From Catenovulum sp052056295 (GTDB taxonomy: Bacteria; Pseudomonadota; Gammaproteobacteria; Enterobacterales; Alteromonadaceae): 64,000 bases of DNA. The stretch covers positions 434,001 to 498,000 of the forward strand of contig NZ_CP182493.1 in assembly GCF_052056295.1 (NCBI RefSeq), in the 5' to 3' direction. Both the position numbers and the translations under genes were made by a program. Under the pieces are notes generated by a model. That model was given only the letters and a program-made list of their open reading frames with translations. It made no database searches and was not told the DNA's origin. Shown piece after piece: positions 18,711-27,154 of the stretch (positions are counted from its first letter, which is position 1; the number at the start of each line of letters is the position of its first letter).

Positions 18711-19694
18711 TTACAACCAATGTTTTCTGTGATATCCAACTAATTCAACATATGCTGAACCTTGGTGTGAACCTGTCACTCCACACGCACCTTCCCAATA
18801 CTTGATCCATAACCAAGCTTCGTCCAATTCTTGGTCGGCAACCAAAGGTGTAATAGTTAAATCGTATTCACCGGTTTTTAAATGCCATTTGGAAGGATAA
18901 CGTCTTTGCGTATGTGGGCTCGTCCACCACTCTAAAATCTCTAGCGAATAATCTTTGGGGCCAAGTTCAATAGTTTCACCTTGCTCATTGGTGATTGAGC
19001 CCATGTGCTCTGATTCCCAATGGTAAGCAAAAATCATAATTTGCGTATTGGGCTCTAGTTGGATGGCAAACCACTGCCAGCCAACCAACATTGAGGCCTG
19101 TACCAATTCCCCATATTGACGATCAAACCAAAGGTTTCCACTGACATTTTCAGTTTGTCCATTGGTTGTGAGCTGCCCAATCGCTTGCATGCTTTCACGC
19201 GAATAATAATAGGTGTAACCGCCAAATTGGTATTCGTGTTTCTGTCCATCGTAATGAATAACAGCCGGACGTAATTCTTCAAGATTAAGCTCAAACTTGA
19301 AGTCATCTACAGTTATCAGTAGCTTGTCATTGCCACCGCCCCCAACAGCAGAGCAATTTCTCAGTAAATCATGTAAGGCGAATCCGTCGGTAACCTCTTT
19401 TGGAGCGCCCGGTACGTATGTCACTTTGCTATAAAATTTATCATTATCAATATCAGTAACTGCTGCATTAATCATTTGCACAGTCGTGAAATCTGACATT
19501 ACTTTTTCGCCATGAATTTTATGCGCAATCATTTCAAATAAATGAATCGCGCTCGCGTCAACAGCAAAAAAGCATAATTCAATGCCAAAGCGCCGACCTG
19601 ATTCAGTTGTGAGTTGTCCAGTCCAATACCACCATTGGATTAATTGATCATCTAAAAAAGCATCATCTTGCGGAAGTTGTACAGTGCGAGTCAT
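18711..19694 (-). CDS. CrtC/AttH-like lipocalin-fold protein
   Basis: 327 residues, no signal peptide. It shows hallmarks of the CrtC (carotenoid 1,2-hydratase)/AttH family: IQWWYWTGQL near the N-terminus, SGNLWFDRQYGE, GWQWFAIQL and a closing YWEGACGVTGSHQGSAYVELVGY. These proteins are double lipocalin-like barrels. Known relatives hydrate carotenoids or related isoprenoids, and some fungal relatives catalyse pericyclic cyclizations, so a hydrophobic polyene or polyketide-like substrate is plausible. It is first in the array, with a 141-bp upstream region to the htpX stop that contains a strong terminator. No clear carotenoid synthesis genes (crtE, crtB, crtI) are in the window. Confidence 0.78.
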   Translation of the reverse strand: MTRTVQLPQDDAFLDDQLIQWWYWTGQLTTESGRRFGIELCFFAVDASAIHLFEMIAHKIHGEKVMSDFTTVQMINAAVTDIDNDKFYSKVTYVPGAPKEVTDGFALHDLLRNCSAVGGGGNDKLLITVDDFKFELNLEELRPAVIHYDGQKHEYQFGGYTYYYSRESMQAIGQLTTNGQTENVSGNLWFDRQYGELVQASMLVGWQWFAIQLEPNTQIMIFAYHWESEHMGSITNEQGETIELGPKDYSLEILEWWTSPHTQRRYPSKWHLKTGEYDLTITPLVADQELDEAWLWIKYWEGACGVTGSHQGSAYVELVGYHRKHWL

Positions 19695-19788
19695 TATCTT
19701 GGTTCTTAATTTTTATAATTGGAATCAAAACTATAGCCCAATTAAATGTAAAAAATAAGAAGATTTTCGAACTCTACAATATAGAAAC

Positions 19789-19817
19789 AAAAATCCCCGA
19801 ACTGGTCGGGGATTTTT
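19789..19817 (-). terminator. Intrinsic terminator of htpX
   Basis: A 12-bp stem: AAAAATCCCCGA (19789-19800), loop ACTGG, TCGGGGATTTTT (19806-19817). Read on the minus strand it is a GC-rich stem followed by a T-run, 19 bp after the htpX stop codon. It separates htpX from the downstream CrtC-like gene array and so marks that array as an independent unit. Confidence 0.85.
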
Positions 19818-19835
19818 TCAACACTGGGTTGATTA

Positions 19836-20708
19836 CTAACGTGCGTCTTTAAGGGCTTGAATACGCTCGTCTAATGGTGGATGGCTGGAAAATAAACTCG
19901 CAAGTTTTGATTTGCTGTTTATGCCAAATGCCATCATTGAACCTTCTAAGCGGCTTTCTTGCGAATGTTTAAGCTTTTCTAAAGCAGCTATCATACCTTG
20001 ACGGCTGGCTAAATGTGCGCCGCCTGTATCTGCACGGTATTCACGTTGGCGCGAAAACCATGCAACCACAATACTCGCGAGTATGCCAAAGAGTATTTCT
20101 AGTACAAACACAGTTGCGTAATAAGCTAAACCGCCCATGCCAGACTCGTTGTTATTGCCACGAGTTGCGTTGCTAATTATGCCTGCCACTACACGCGCTA
20201 AAAATATTACAAAGGTATTTACCACACCTTGAATTAACGTAAGGGTTACCATGTCGCCATTGGCTACGTGGCTTACTTCGTGGCCTAATACTGCTTCAGC
20301 TTCTTCTTTATTCATGTTGTGCAATAAACCTGTGCTTACTGCAACCAATGCATTATTTTTGTTTGCACCTGTGGCAAATGCGTTCATTTCTGGCGAGTCA
20401 AAAATTGCCACTTCAGGCATGCCTATTCCAGCTTTTTGCGCTTGACGACGTACAGTTTCAACCAACCATTGTTCGGTTGCATTGTGTGGTTGTTCAATTA
20501 CATAAGCACCAGTTGAGCGTTTGGCTATCCATTTAGACATAAGTAACGAGATAAAGGCGCCGCCAAAACCAAATACGCCAGCCATTAGCAACAAGCCACC
20601 CATGCTTTGGCGTTGTATACCAAACACAGACATTAGAATACTTAAAACTATACCTAGGGTTAGCATAACCGCGATATTAGTAAGTAAGAACAGGACTATA
20701 CGTTTCAT
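19836..20708 (-). CDS. htpX: Membrane zinc protease HtpX
   Basis: 290 residues. Two N-terminal transmembrane helices, then the M48 metalloprotease domain with HEVSH (VLGHEVSHVANGD), a second pair of membrane helices (about 150-200) and the downstream REYRADTGGAHLA with the third zinc ligand. HtpX degrades misfolded membrane proteins alongside FtsH. The length and the DSPEMNAFATG element match the family exactly. GGAG precedes the ATG. The gene ends at a strong intrinsic terminator and appears monocistronic. Confidence 0.96.
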   Translation of the reverse strand: MKRIVLFLLTNIAVMLTLGIVLSILMSVFGIQRQSMGGLLLMAGVFGFGGAFISLLMSKWIAKRSTGAYVIEQPHNATEQWLVETVRRQAQKAGIGMPEVAIFDSPEMNAFATGANKNNALVAVSTGLLHNMNKEEAEAVLGHEVSHVANGDMVTLTLIQGVVNTFVIFLARVVAGIISNATRGNNNESGMGGLAYYATVFVLEILFGILASIVVAWFSRQREYRADTGGAHLASRQGMIAALEKLKHSQESRLEGSMMAFGINSKSKLASLFSSHPPLDERIQALKDAR

Positions 20709-20747
20709 ATTTTCTCCGCGAAACTTAATCAGAACTGAGTTAAAGAC

Positions 20748-20775
20748 ATAATATGTCTAAAACAAAGATTATCAA
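20748..20775 (-). promoter_or_regulatory. Candidate htpX promoter
   Basis: On the minus strand TTGATA (20770-20775) and TATTAT (20748-20753) are separated by 16 bp, about 40 bp before the htpX ATG. A heat-shock sigma-32 element is only weakly suggested by the overlapping CTTGAT; it lacks a CCCCAT-like -10 box, so the sigma-70 reading is preferred. Confidence 0.45.
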
Positions 20776-20874
20776 GAGCGTCTAATAAAAATATTTTTTA
20801 ATCGCCCTAGTTCAAGGATAAAGCGCGCTATTTATAAAGAGTATGAACATAAATGAGCACTTTCGACACAGAAA

Positions 20875-20896
20875 TAGAGCAATTTAGCCAGCTCTA
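20875..20896 (-). terminator. Weak hairpin at the end of phrB
   Basis: TAGAGC (20875-20880) and GCTCTA (20891-20896) form a 6-bp stem with a 10-base loop that includes the phrB stop. On the minus strand TTTCTG follows. It is a weak candidate terminator. Confidence 0.3.
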
Positions 20897-22339
20897 ACCT
20901 TTATACAAGGCTAGGGTTAGTTCTCTGGCACTTTTATGGTCAACTATCGGCTTAGGGTAGTCTATTGCTACACGATATTTTTCTGCATATTCATGTGGTT
21001 TGTGTATCCATTTTTCAGGTATGTCTTTTAGCTCAGGGCAATACATTTTTATAAATGCGCCTTTGGCGTCAAATCTTTCACCTTGGGTAGTTGGGTTAAA
21101 TATTCTAAAGTATGGCGCTGCATCGTGCCCGGTTGAGGCACACCACTGCCAACCGCCGTTATTGGCGGCATAATCACCATCAATCAACTTTTGCATAAAG
21201 TAGTCTTCGCCCCAGCGCCAATTTATGTGGAGGTCTTTTATTAAAAAGCTTGCCACTATCATGCGCAGGCGGTTGTGCATCCAGCCTAATTCGTTTAATT
21301 GGCGCATTGCTGCATCAACAATTGGAAAGCCTGTTTGCCCATTGCACCAAGCGTCAAAAACTGTGCGGTCGGTATTCCACTGAATATTTTGATATTGTGC
21401 TTTTACACTTTTGCCTTTGCTTATGTCAGGGTAATAAGCAGTTAAATGTTTATAAAATTCGCGCCAAATCAACTCACTTAACCACACACCTGGGCCTGTA
21501 TCATTACTAAATACTTGCTCTTGGTGTTCTAATACAATTCGGTTAAGCGCTTGGCGTGGGCTTAATACACCGAGCGCAAAATAAGGAGACAATCGGCTGG
21601 TACACTTTGCAATTGGGAAATCTCGCTTATTGGCATAGTCTTGAATTTGCTCTCGACAAAATCCGCGTAATTGATTGATTACGTCGTCTTCAATATCTGT
21701 CCAACATTTTAACTGGTCAAGCGTTTCGCTTGGCACTGAATACGGATAATAAAATCTATCGAAGGTCAGTTGATTGTCTGTTTGAACTTTAGGTTTGGCA
21801 TGGCTATTTGGTAAATTGCTCTGTAGTTGTCTCAACCACTGTTTTTTAAACGGGGTAAATACTTGATATGGTTCACCATCGTTTTTAACCACACTGCCCG
21901 GCGGCATTATTAAGTTGTCGTGATTAGCGATAATTTCACTGCAGTTTTGAACCCTTGTATTGCAGGTGTTAGTGAGCAACTGGGCTAAATATTCATCGCG
22001 TTTTATTTCATTTAATTCGTAATCATGAGTTATATGGCAATGGCTAACTTGCTGCGTTTGGCAAAAATCAGCCACCCATTCAGCTGATTGTTGGTAAGTA
22101 TCACAATTATGCACTACCAGCGGTATGTTTAAATCTGCTAACTCTTGTTGCAGGCGCATTACTCGCGCTTTGATTAACGCAAGTTTTATCTCTGCCATCT
22201 GTTGCTGTTGCCATTGTTTTTGGGTAAATACAAATATAGCTACTATGCCCTGCTTAAGTTCATTTGCTTTGGCGACAGCTTGTGATAACCCTGTGTGATC
22301 GTATGTTCTAAGATCGTTTCTATACCATATTAGTTGCAT
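20894..22339 (-). CDS. phrB: Deoxyribodipyrimidine photolyase (class I CPD photolyase)
   Basis: 481 residues (E. coli PhrB has 472). The N-terminal alpha/beta antenna-binding domain starts LIWYRNDLRTYDHTGL; the C-terminal FAD-binding domain has TSRLSPYFALGVLSP, VWLSELIWREFYKHL, FPIVDAAMRQLNELGWMHNRLRM and GGWQWCASTGHDAAPYFRIFNP. It uses blue light and reduced FAD to split cyclobutane pyrimidine dimers. The conserved tryptophans of the electron-transfer region are visible. The start overlaps the stop of the ybgA-type gene by one base (TAATG), the same ybgA-phrB pairing as in E. coli. Confidence 0.96.
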   Translation of the reverse strand: MQLIWYRNDLRTYDHTGLSQAVAKANELKQGIVAIFVFTQKQWQQQQMAEIKLALIKARVMRLQQELADLNIPLVVHNCDTYQQSAEWVADFCQTQQVSHCHITHDYELNEIKRDEYLAQLLTNTCNTRVQNCSEIIANHDNLIMPPGSVVKNDGEPYQVFTPFKKQWLRQLQSNLPNSHAKPKVQTDNQLTFDRFYYPYSVPSETLDQLKCWTDIEDDVINQLRGFCREQIQDYANKRDFPIAKCTSRLSPYFALGVLSPRQALNRIVLEHQEQVFSNDTGPGVWLSELIWREFYKHLTAYYPDISKGKSVKAQYQNIQWNTDRTVFDAWCNGQTGFPIVDAAMRQLNELGWMHNRLRMIVASFLIKDLHINWRWGEDYFMQKLIDGDYAANNGGWQWCASTGHDAAPYFRIFNPTTQGERFDAKGAFIKMYCPELKDIPEKWIHKPHEYAEKYRVAIDYPKPIVDHKSARELTLALYKG

Positions 22340-23292
22340 TAGCCGTGTAGTCCCATTTTCAGCGGATAAGGAGAAAAGTAGCTTTGCTGATTTAAATAAT
22401 CATTCGGGTACTTTTTCAAAAAATGTTTAATTAGCGTCAGTGGTGCCAGTAATGGCACTAAACCAGCGCGGTATTGCATTATTAAGTCTGATAACTCTTG
22501 TTTGTCGTGCGCAGTTAGCTGCTTTTTAAAATAACCTTGAATATGCTGCATTACATTACAGTGTTTTTTACGCCCGGCTATGTTTTTTAACGCTGCCATT
22601 AGCTCGGTAAAATACAAAGGTTTTATATCAGATAAACTGAGTTTTTCAGCATTTGCCACTAGCTTGCCTAAACTCTTATATGCTTGGTAACTGTGTGACA
22701 TTATTTGATATTTATGCTGACTATGAAATTTCACTAAGTCGGCCATTTTGTCGCTATTGGCTACGTTTTTATGCCAAGTAGCATGTACGTAGACACGGGC
22801 GATAAAGTTTTCTCTAAGTTGCGAGTCGTTTAAACGGCCGTCTTCTTCAACTGGCAGATTTGGGTGCATTTGCATTAGTTTCTGCGTGAATAAACCAATA
22901 CCGTCTTTACGAATTTGTTTACCGTCAATGTCGTATACTTTCATACGCTCCATACCACAACTTGGTGATTTAGAAGTAACGATAAATCCATTTAATCCGG
23001 TTAGTGATGCGCATTTTTTCTCAGCAAAGTCTTGCATTTGTTTGGTGTAATCTATGCTGGCATCGCGACTGTCTAACAATAAAATTTGCTGATTATGCTC
23101 AACTAAACGAATAGGTTTACGTGGAATAGACATACCTATGCCAACTTCTGGGCACACTCTATGGTAATTGGCGTAGTTTACTAAGACTTGGTTGGCAAAA
23201 TAGAGATTTTTATGTCCGCCGTCAAAACGAACATTTTCGCCTAATAAACAGGCACTGATACCAATATCGACTTTGGGAAATTGTTTGTCCAT
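22339..23292 (-). CDS. DUF523-DUF1722 protein (YbgA-like)
   Basis: 317 residues with two domains. DUF523 at the N-terminus has the conserved ISACLLGENVRFDGGHK and a later SKSPSCGMERMKVYD cysteine motif; DUF1722 follows (about 185-310, with FHSQHKYQIMSHSY and YFTELMAALK). The DUF1722 half corresponds to E. coli YbgA, encoded next to phrB, while many marine bacteria carry this longer two-domain form. The role is not established; a link to light or UV repair has been proposed from the linkage to phrB. The start at 23292 is chosen because AAGGA lies six bases upstream; an earlier in-frame start at 23322 lacks this. Confidence 0.85.
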   Translation of the reverse strand: MDKQFPKVDIGISACLLGENVRFDGGHKNLYFANQVLVNYANYHRVCPEVGIGMSIPRKPIRLVEHNQQILLLDSRDASIDYTKQMQDFAEKKCASLTGLNGFIVTSKSPSCGMERMKVYDIDGKQIRKDGIGLFTQKLMQMHPNLPVEEDGRLNDSQLRENFIARVYVHATWHKNVANSDKMADLVKFHSQHKYQIMSHSYQAYKSLGKLVANAEKLSLSDIKPLYFTELMAALKNIAGRKKHCNVMQHIQGYFKKQLTAHDKQELSDLIMQYRAGLVPLLAPLTLIKHFLKKYPNDYLNQQSYFSPYPLKMGLHG

Positions 23293-23364
23293 TTTTATCC
23301 TTAACTCGCAAATTTTATTCAAATTAAATCTACGAGTTAAAGAATAGAATGGATCAGCTAAAAC

Positions 23365-23913
23365 TTACCAGTATTGCACAAAGTTTTCTGCTGATGGTCT
23401 TTGTTTTGTTGGTACTTCGCCATCGGCTGTACCTAAATATAAATATCCAACTATTTCTTCATTGTCGGCTAAATTCAGCTGTTTGGTGACATGTGGGTGA
23501 TAAGCATATGCGCCTGTGCGCCAAATACCTTGAAAACCTTGGGCAACCGCGGCCATTTGCATGGCTTGTACACTACAACCTGCAGCAATAAGCTGTTCGC
23601 TTTCTGGTACTTTGTGATCTGAGGTTAATTTAGCAATTACCGCAATTATCATAGGTGCTCGTAGTGGCATATTTTTAGCTTTGGTGATTTGCTCATCTGC
23701 AGCTTGGTCTTGCTCGGCTGCTTCAGCAAAAATTTCACCTAAATCTTTTAACGATTCATCTTTAAACACAATAAAACGCCATGGCGTTAATCCACCATGA
23801 TCAGGTACATTGCAACCAGCTTGTAATATATTGTTTAACTGTTCACCTTGCGGTGCAGGGTAAATAAGTTTGTTGTAAGAAACTCGGTTTAATAAAAGGT
23901 CTAATGCGTTCAT
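23365..23913 (-). CDS. ydjA: NAD(P)H nitroreductase, YdjA-like
   Basis: 182 residues, the minimal-length nitroreductase type represented by E. coli YdjA. FMN-binding cues are DLLLNRVSYNKL at the N-terminus, PDHGGLTPWRFIVF, QMAAVAQGFQGIWRTGAYAYH and IVGYLYLGT. YdjA binds FMN as a dimer and reduces nitroaromatics slowly; its natural substrate is unknown. It lies between the ybgA-type gene and a small membrane-protein gene (gap 16 bp). Alignment from memory to YdjA is good across the whole length. Confidence 0.88.
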   Translation of the reverse strand: MNALDLLLNRVSYNKLIYPAPQGEQLNNILQAGCNVPDHGGLTPWRFIVFKDESLKDLGEIFAEAAEQDQAADEQITKAKNMPLRAPMIIAVIAKLTSDHKVPESEQLIAAGCSVQAMQMAAVAQGFQGIWRTGAYAYHPHVTKQLNLADNEEIVGYLYLGTADGEVPTKQRPSAENFVQYW

Positions 23914-23929
23914 TGCTTTGTCCTAGCTG

Positions 23930-24676
23930 CTAGACATACATACTGTCTTCATCTTCCGGCTGACTTTCTAATTTAAAAGGCGTGCGGCTGTGGAATATGT
24001 CTTGAAAAATGATATATAAAGTACAGTGCATTATAGGTAGTAAAAAGATTAGCCCTAACCCTGCAGGCATTATTGCCAATACCATGGCAAAAATCATGAT
24101 TACGCCGAATACTGTCATGCTGATACTATTTTTAAAGCCACCCACAAACGACATTTTTATCGCCTGCCAAACATTAATTTTATGCAATATGATTAGCGCA
24201 GGTGCAAATAACATGGCTAATAATATAGGCGCATAAAAAATTAACAGTACAATACTAAGTTGGTAGACATCGTTAACGTTCGGTGTAGCCAGTTGATCAA
24301 AACCTGTGATTTGCGCTGCCAATTCATAACAAATGTATACACCTATCATATTGACTAAGATGACTTGAATAAGCGGCATTAAACTTTGTTTAAAACCATC
24401 AAACACTCGTTTGTGGTCAAATTGTTTCGTATGAAAAGCTGTATGCGCAAGCGGAAATAAACCCGCGAGTAAAACATTACCAATAATTTGCCCCACAACA
24501 GGGATAACCGACAACGCCAATAACAAAACGTATAGAGAAAGCGTTACCCCAATCCATGGCAATTTGTGTTGACTGAATATAGTTAAACCATCTTTAAACC
24601 AATCAAAAGCCGCTTTGGCTGGGCGCACGCGAATGACTATTTGTTGGTCTGAATTGTTTGAAGATACAGGTTGCAT
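23930..24676 (-). CDS. Integral membrane protein, BPSS1780-like
   Basis: 248 residues with a cytoplasmic N-terminus (VRPAKAAFDWFKDGLTIF) followed by about six hydrophobic segments (for example LPWIGVTLSLYVLLLALSV and MTVFGVIMIFAMVLAIM). The N-terminal A..F.W...G..IF pattern is that of the BPSS1780 membrane protein family, whose function is unknown. It is 19 bp from sirB1 on the same strand. Confidence 0.6.
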   Translation of the reverse strand: MQPVSSNNSDQQIVIRVRPAKAAFDWFKDGLTIFSQHKLPWIGVTLSLYVLLLALSVIPVVGQIIGNVLLAGLFPLAHTAFHTKQFDHKRVFDGFKQSLMPLIQVILVNMIGVYICYELAAQITGFDQLATPNVNDVYQLSIVLLIFYAPILLAMLFAPALIILHKINVWQAIKMSFVGGFKNSISMTVFGVIMIFAMVLAIMPAGLGLIFLLPIMHCTLYIIFQDIFHSRTPFKLESQPEDEDSMYV

Positions 24677-24695
24677 TATTTGTAGTTAACCAAAT

Positions 24696-25466
24696 TTAGT
24701 GGATAGAGCAAATATTATTGTTAATATCGTCTAGCTGCATTTTTATCATAGGCGCAAGTGGGTCTGCCGGGCATTGTTCGATAAAATATTTGTAGTCAGC
24801 TACCGCATGCGAGTCACAGTTTAATTGCTGTAATACAAAACCTCTATCTCTGCGCTCGTATGGGTTTTCAGGTTCAAAGCTGATTATTAAGTCAACTACT
24901 TCAAGTGCTTTGGCAAATAATGCTTTATCCATAAGTGCAGTTTTGTACATGCTGAGCAACAACATGCCTATGGTTTGTTCGTCTGGTAGCTCTATTTGGT
25001 TTTGTTTTTTGTCTTTAATATTGAGGTATTGTTTTACTTCATCCCACTCTAAACTGACACCTGCACTGGCTTCAATAAATACGAACTGATTATCTTCTAA
25101 TTCTATACGGACTAATACTTTGTGCCTTGCAATAATGGCGTGTGCTTCTAACCTAGCGGCGGTAAATAAATCAGCCAGAATAATAGCCAACACAGGTGAA
25201 GATGCGGTATGAGTATTGAGCGCTGTAACTAAGTCGTAATCTTGCGGTTTATTTAATGATGTAGGTGTGCCGAATATGCTTTGTGTATAAAAGAAGTCGA
25301 GCACAAAGTGAATACGCTCTATCGGATCATCCATGTCGATTGTGGTCAATTCAACAGTTTGCACTAGATTATGGTGTTGCTCTATTGCCGAATTAAATTG
25401 TTTTTTTGCTGAAATTGGCTCAAGTAATTCTAAGCAATAACTGACGATGGATTGATTATCTAACAA
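24696..25466 (-). CDS. sirB1: SirB1-family protein (transglutaminase-like plus TPR)
   Basis: 256 residues. A transglutaminase-like N-terminal half (PIERIHFVLDFFYTQSIFGTP, with SSPVLAIILADLFTAARLEAHAI) is followed by a TPR-like C-terminal region (ALEVVDLIISFEPENPYERRDRGFVL). SirB1 proteins lie downstream of prmC/prfA/hemA in many gammaproteobacteria; their function is unclear and the catalytic triad is degenerate here (no Cys at the expected Ser-Ser site). In this window an HD-GYP regulator separates it from prmC, and the usual sirB2 is not seen. Confidence 0.85.
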   Translation of the reverse strand: MLDNQSIVSYCLELLEPISAKKQFNSAIEQHHNLVQTVELTTIDMDDPIERIHFVLDFFYTQSIFGTPTSLNKPQDYDLVTALNTHTASSPVLAIILADLFTAARLEAHAIIARHKVLVRIELEDNQFVFIEASAGVSLEWDEVKQYLNIKDKKQNQIELPDEQTIGMLLLSMYKTALMDKALFAKALEVVDLIISFEPENPYERRDRGFVLQQLNCDSHAVADYKYFIEQCPADPLAPMIKMQLDDINNNICSIH

Positions 25467-25532
25467 TTTGGCCCCTACAAAACTTTTTTAATACTGTTAT
25501 CTTATGGGGGCGCTAATCTGTTTTTCAAGTTT

Positions 25533-27068
25533 TCAATCAGGATAATTCTTCAGTACGTCTTCAAAATCTTGATATTTCTCAACAAAAATATCCACCAGCT
25601 CAGGGTCAAAATGAAGACCACTTTGCGCTTTAATTTCGGCAATGGTAGTTTCTGCATCCCAAGCTTTTTTATAACAGCGCTCGCACCTTAATGCATCGAA
25701 CACATCTGCAATTGCAACAATTCGCCCATATAAATGAATGTCTTTGCCCTTTTTCCCATCAGGGTATCCGGTGCCATCCCAACGCTCATGATGATCACGG
25801 GCAATTAATGCCCCAGCTTTAATTATTGGCCGTTCACTGCCAGCTAAAATATGGTAGCCCAATGACGCATGTTTACGCATAACCGTCATTTCTTCTGGCG
25901 TTAATGGCCCAGCTTTATTTAATATTTTGTCCGGTATACCTATTTTGCCAACATCGTGTAATGGTGCAGCCAGTACCAATGTATCTACGTCCTCAATTGG
26001 CAGGCCTAAATGTTCACCAAATAACCGACAATATGCTGCGACACGTTTAACATGATTGCCTGTTTCTTCTGACCGACACTCAACAGATTCGCTTAAGCGC
26101 ATAACAATTTCGCGCTGAGTGTCTTCAATATCTTGCGTTAAGATTACGTTGTCGTAGGCTATCTGGACATTTTTAGTAAAGAGTTCTATTAGGTGCTTGT
26201 CGGTAGCAGTTAGTTCTTCAGAGATATTCGCTATATATAATAAAGCTCTATGATTAGAGTGGCTTTCACAATAAGCGACAATAAAGTCTTCGCCGTAAAC
26301 AATGTCTTTGTCATTAATTGCGTGATCAAAGGCCTCTTTCATATTCGGTTGAATCACTTCAAAAACTTTTTTGCCTTCCAAGTCAGCAAATTCACCTTGC
26401 CCTGTCACTACCACGAGTTCACCATCAACTAAATGATCATCCGCCACTAACGAGGTAACGTACATGGCTTCGTTGGTACAATTAATAATAGAAGTCAGTT
26501 GGCGTAAAATACCATTGATAAAGGTATCCATCGAATGGTTGGCAAACAGGTTGGCCGAAGCTTTGATGATAGTTTCTAAACCAACGCGGTTTTTTTCTAT
26601 CGACATAATGTCGCGGTACGAGCGCAAACTCGCCATAATTACAGTAAAAAGTTTTTGCGCTGTTAATTCGGTTTTAGATTTATAGTCGTTAATATCATAG
26701 TTAATAATGACATGGCGCTCTGGTGCTTGCCCTGGTTGACCGGTGCGTAAAATAATACGGACAAACTGGTTGTTGGCTTCTTTTCTGATAAACTCAGCAA
26801 CTTGTAAACCAGCATCGTCTGTTTCCATCACTACATCTAATAATATGATGGCCGTGTCTGGATGTTCAATAATCAGCTCTTTGGCTTCAGCACCTGAATA
26901 GGCACTGATAAATTCTAAACTGTGGTGTTGAAAGGTAAAGTCGCTCAAAGCGAGTTTAGTTACCGCATGTACTTCTGGCTCATCGTCAACTATTAGTACT
27001 TTCCAAGATTTCTCGTAACCTACTTCTTCTTCGCCTTCATCGTCGGTAAATAAAAAATCGTCGTTCAT
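25533..27068 (-). CDS. Response regulator with DUF3369 and HD-GYP domains
   Basis: 511 residues from the ATG at 27068, which has GGGAAG seven bases upstream. Domains: an acidic N-terminal tail, a receiver (about 20-150, VLIVDDEPEVHAV, IILLDVVMETDDAG), a DUF3369 GAF-like middle (about 170-330) and HD-GYP (about 340-500). The metal pair HDVGKIGIPD (near 368) and the later HHERWDGTGYP (near 428) are intact, so it should hydrolyse c-di-GMP. The REC-DUF3369-HD-GYP architecture is a known class. Its position between sirB1 and prmC breaks up a usually compact block. It is a probable antagonist to the diguanylate cyclase at 8659-9606. Confidence 0.9.
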   Translation of the reverse strand: MNDDFLFTDDEGEEEVGYEKSWKVLIVDDEPEVHAVTKLALSDFTFQHHSLEFISAYSGAEAKELIIEHPDTAIILLDVVMETDDAGLQVAEFIRKEANNQFVRIILRTGQPGQAPERHVIINYDINDYKSKTELTAQKLFTVIMASLRSYRDIMSIEKNRVGLETIIKASANLFANHSMDTFINGILRQLTSIINCTNEAMYVTSLVADDHLVDGELVVVTGQGEFADLEGKKVFEVIQPNMKEAFDHAINDKDIVYGEDFIVAYCESHSNHRALLYIANISEELTATDKHLIELFTKNVQIAYDNVILTQDIEDTQREIVMRLSESVECRSEETGNHVKRVAAYCRLFGEHLGLPIEDVDTLVLAAPLHDVGKIGIPDKILNKAGPLTPEEMTVMRKHASLGYHILAGSERPIIKAGALIARDHHERWDGTGYPDGKKGKDIHLYGRIVAIADVFDALRCERCYKKAWDAETTIAEIKAQSGLHFDPELVDIFVEKYQDFEDVLKNYPD

Positions 27069-27154
27069 GCACTCTTCCCCAAAAACGTGCGTGTATATCA
27101 CTCTTAAAAAATTAGTTCAGAGTTGGCGAATTGACAAGTTTAACGCTAGTTTAT

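Noticed and set aside
18711..19694. True carotenoid biosynthesis cluster
   Set aside because: Only a CrtC-like and a desaturase-like gene are present; crtE, crtB, crtI and crtY are absent, and the neighbours point to another substrate.
20740..20790. Sigma-32 heat-shock promoter for htpX
   Set aside because: CTTGAT is followed by no CCCCAT-type box at the right distance; a sigma-70 pair fits better.
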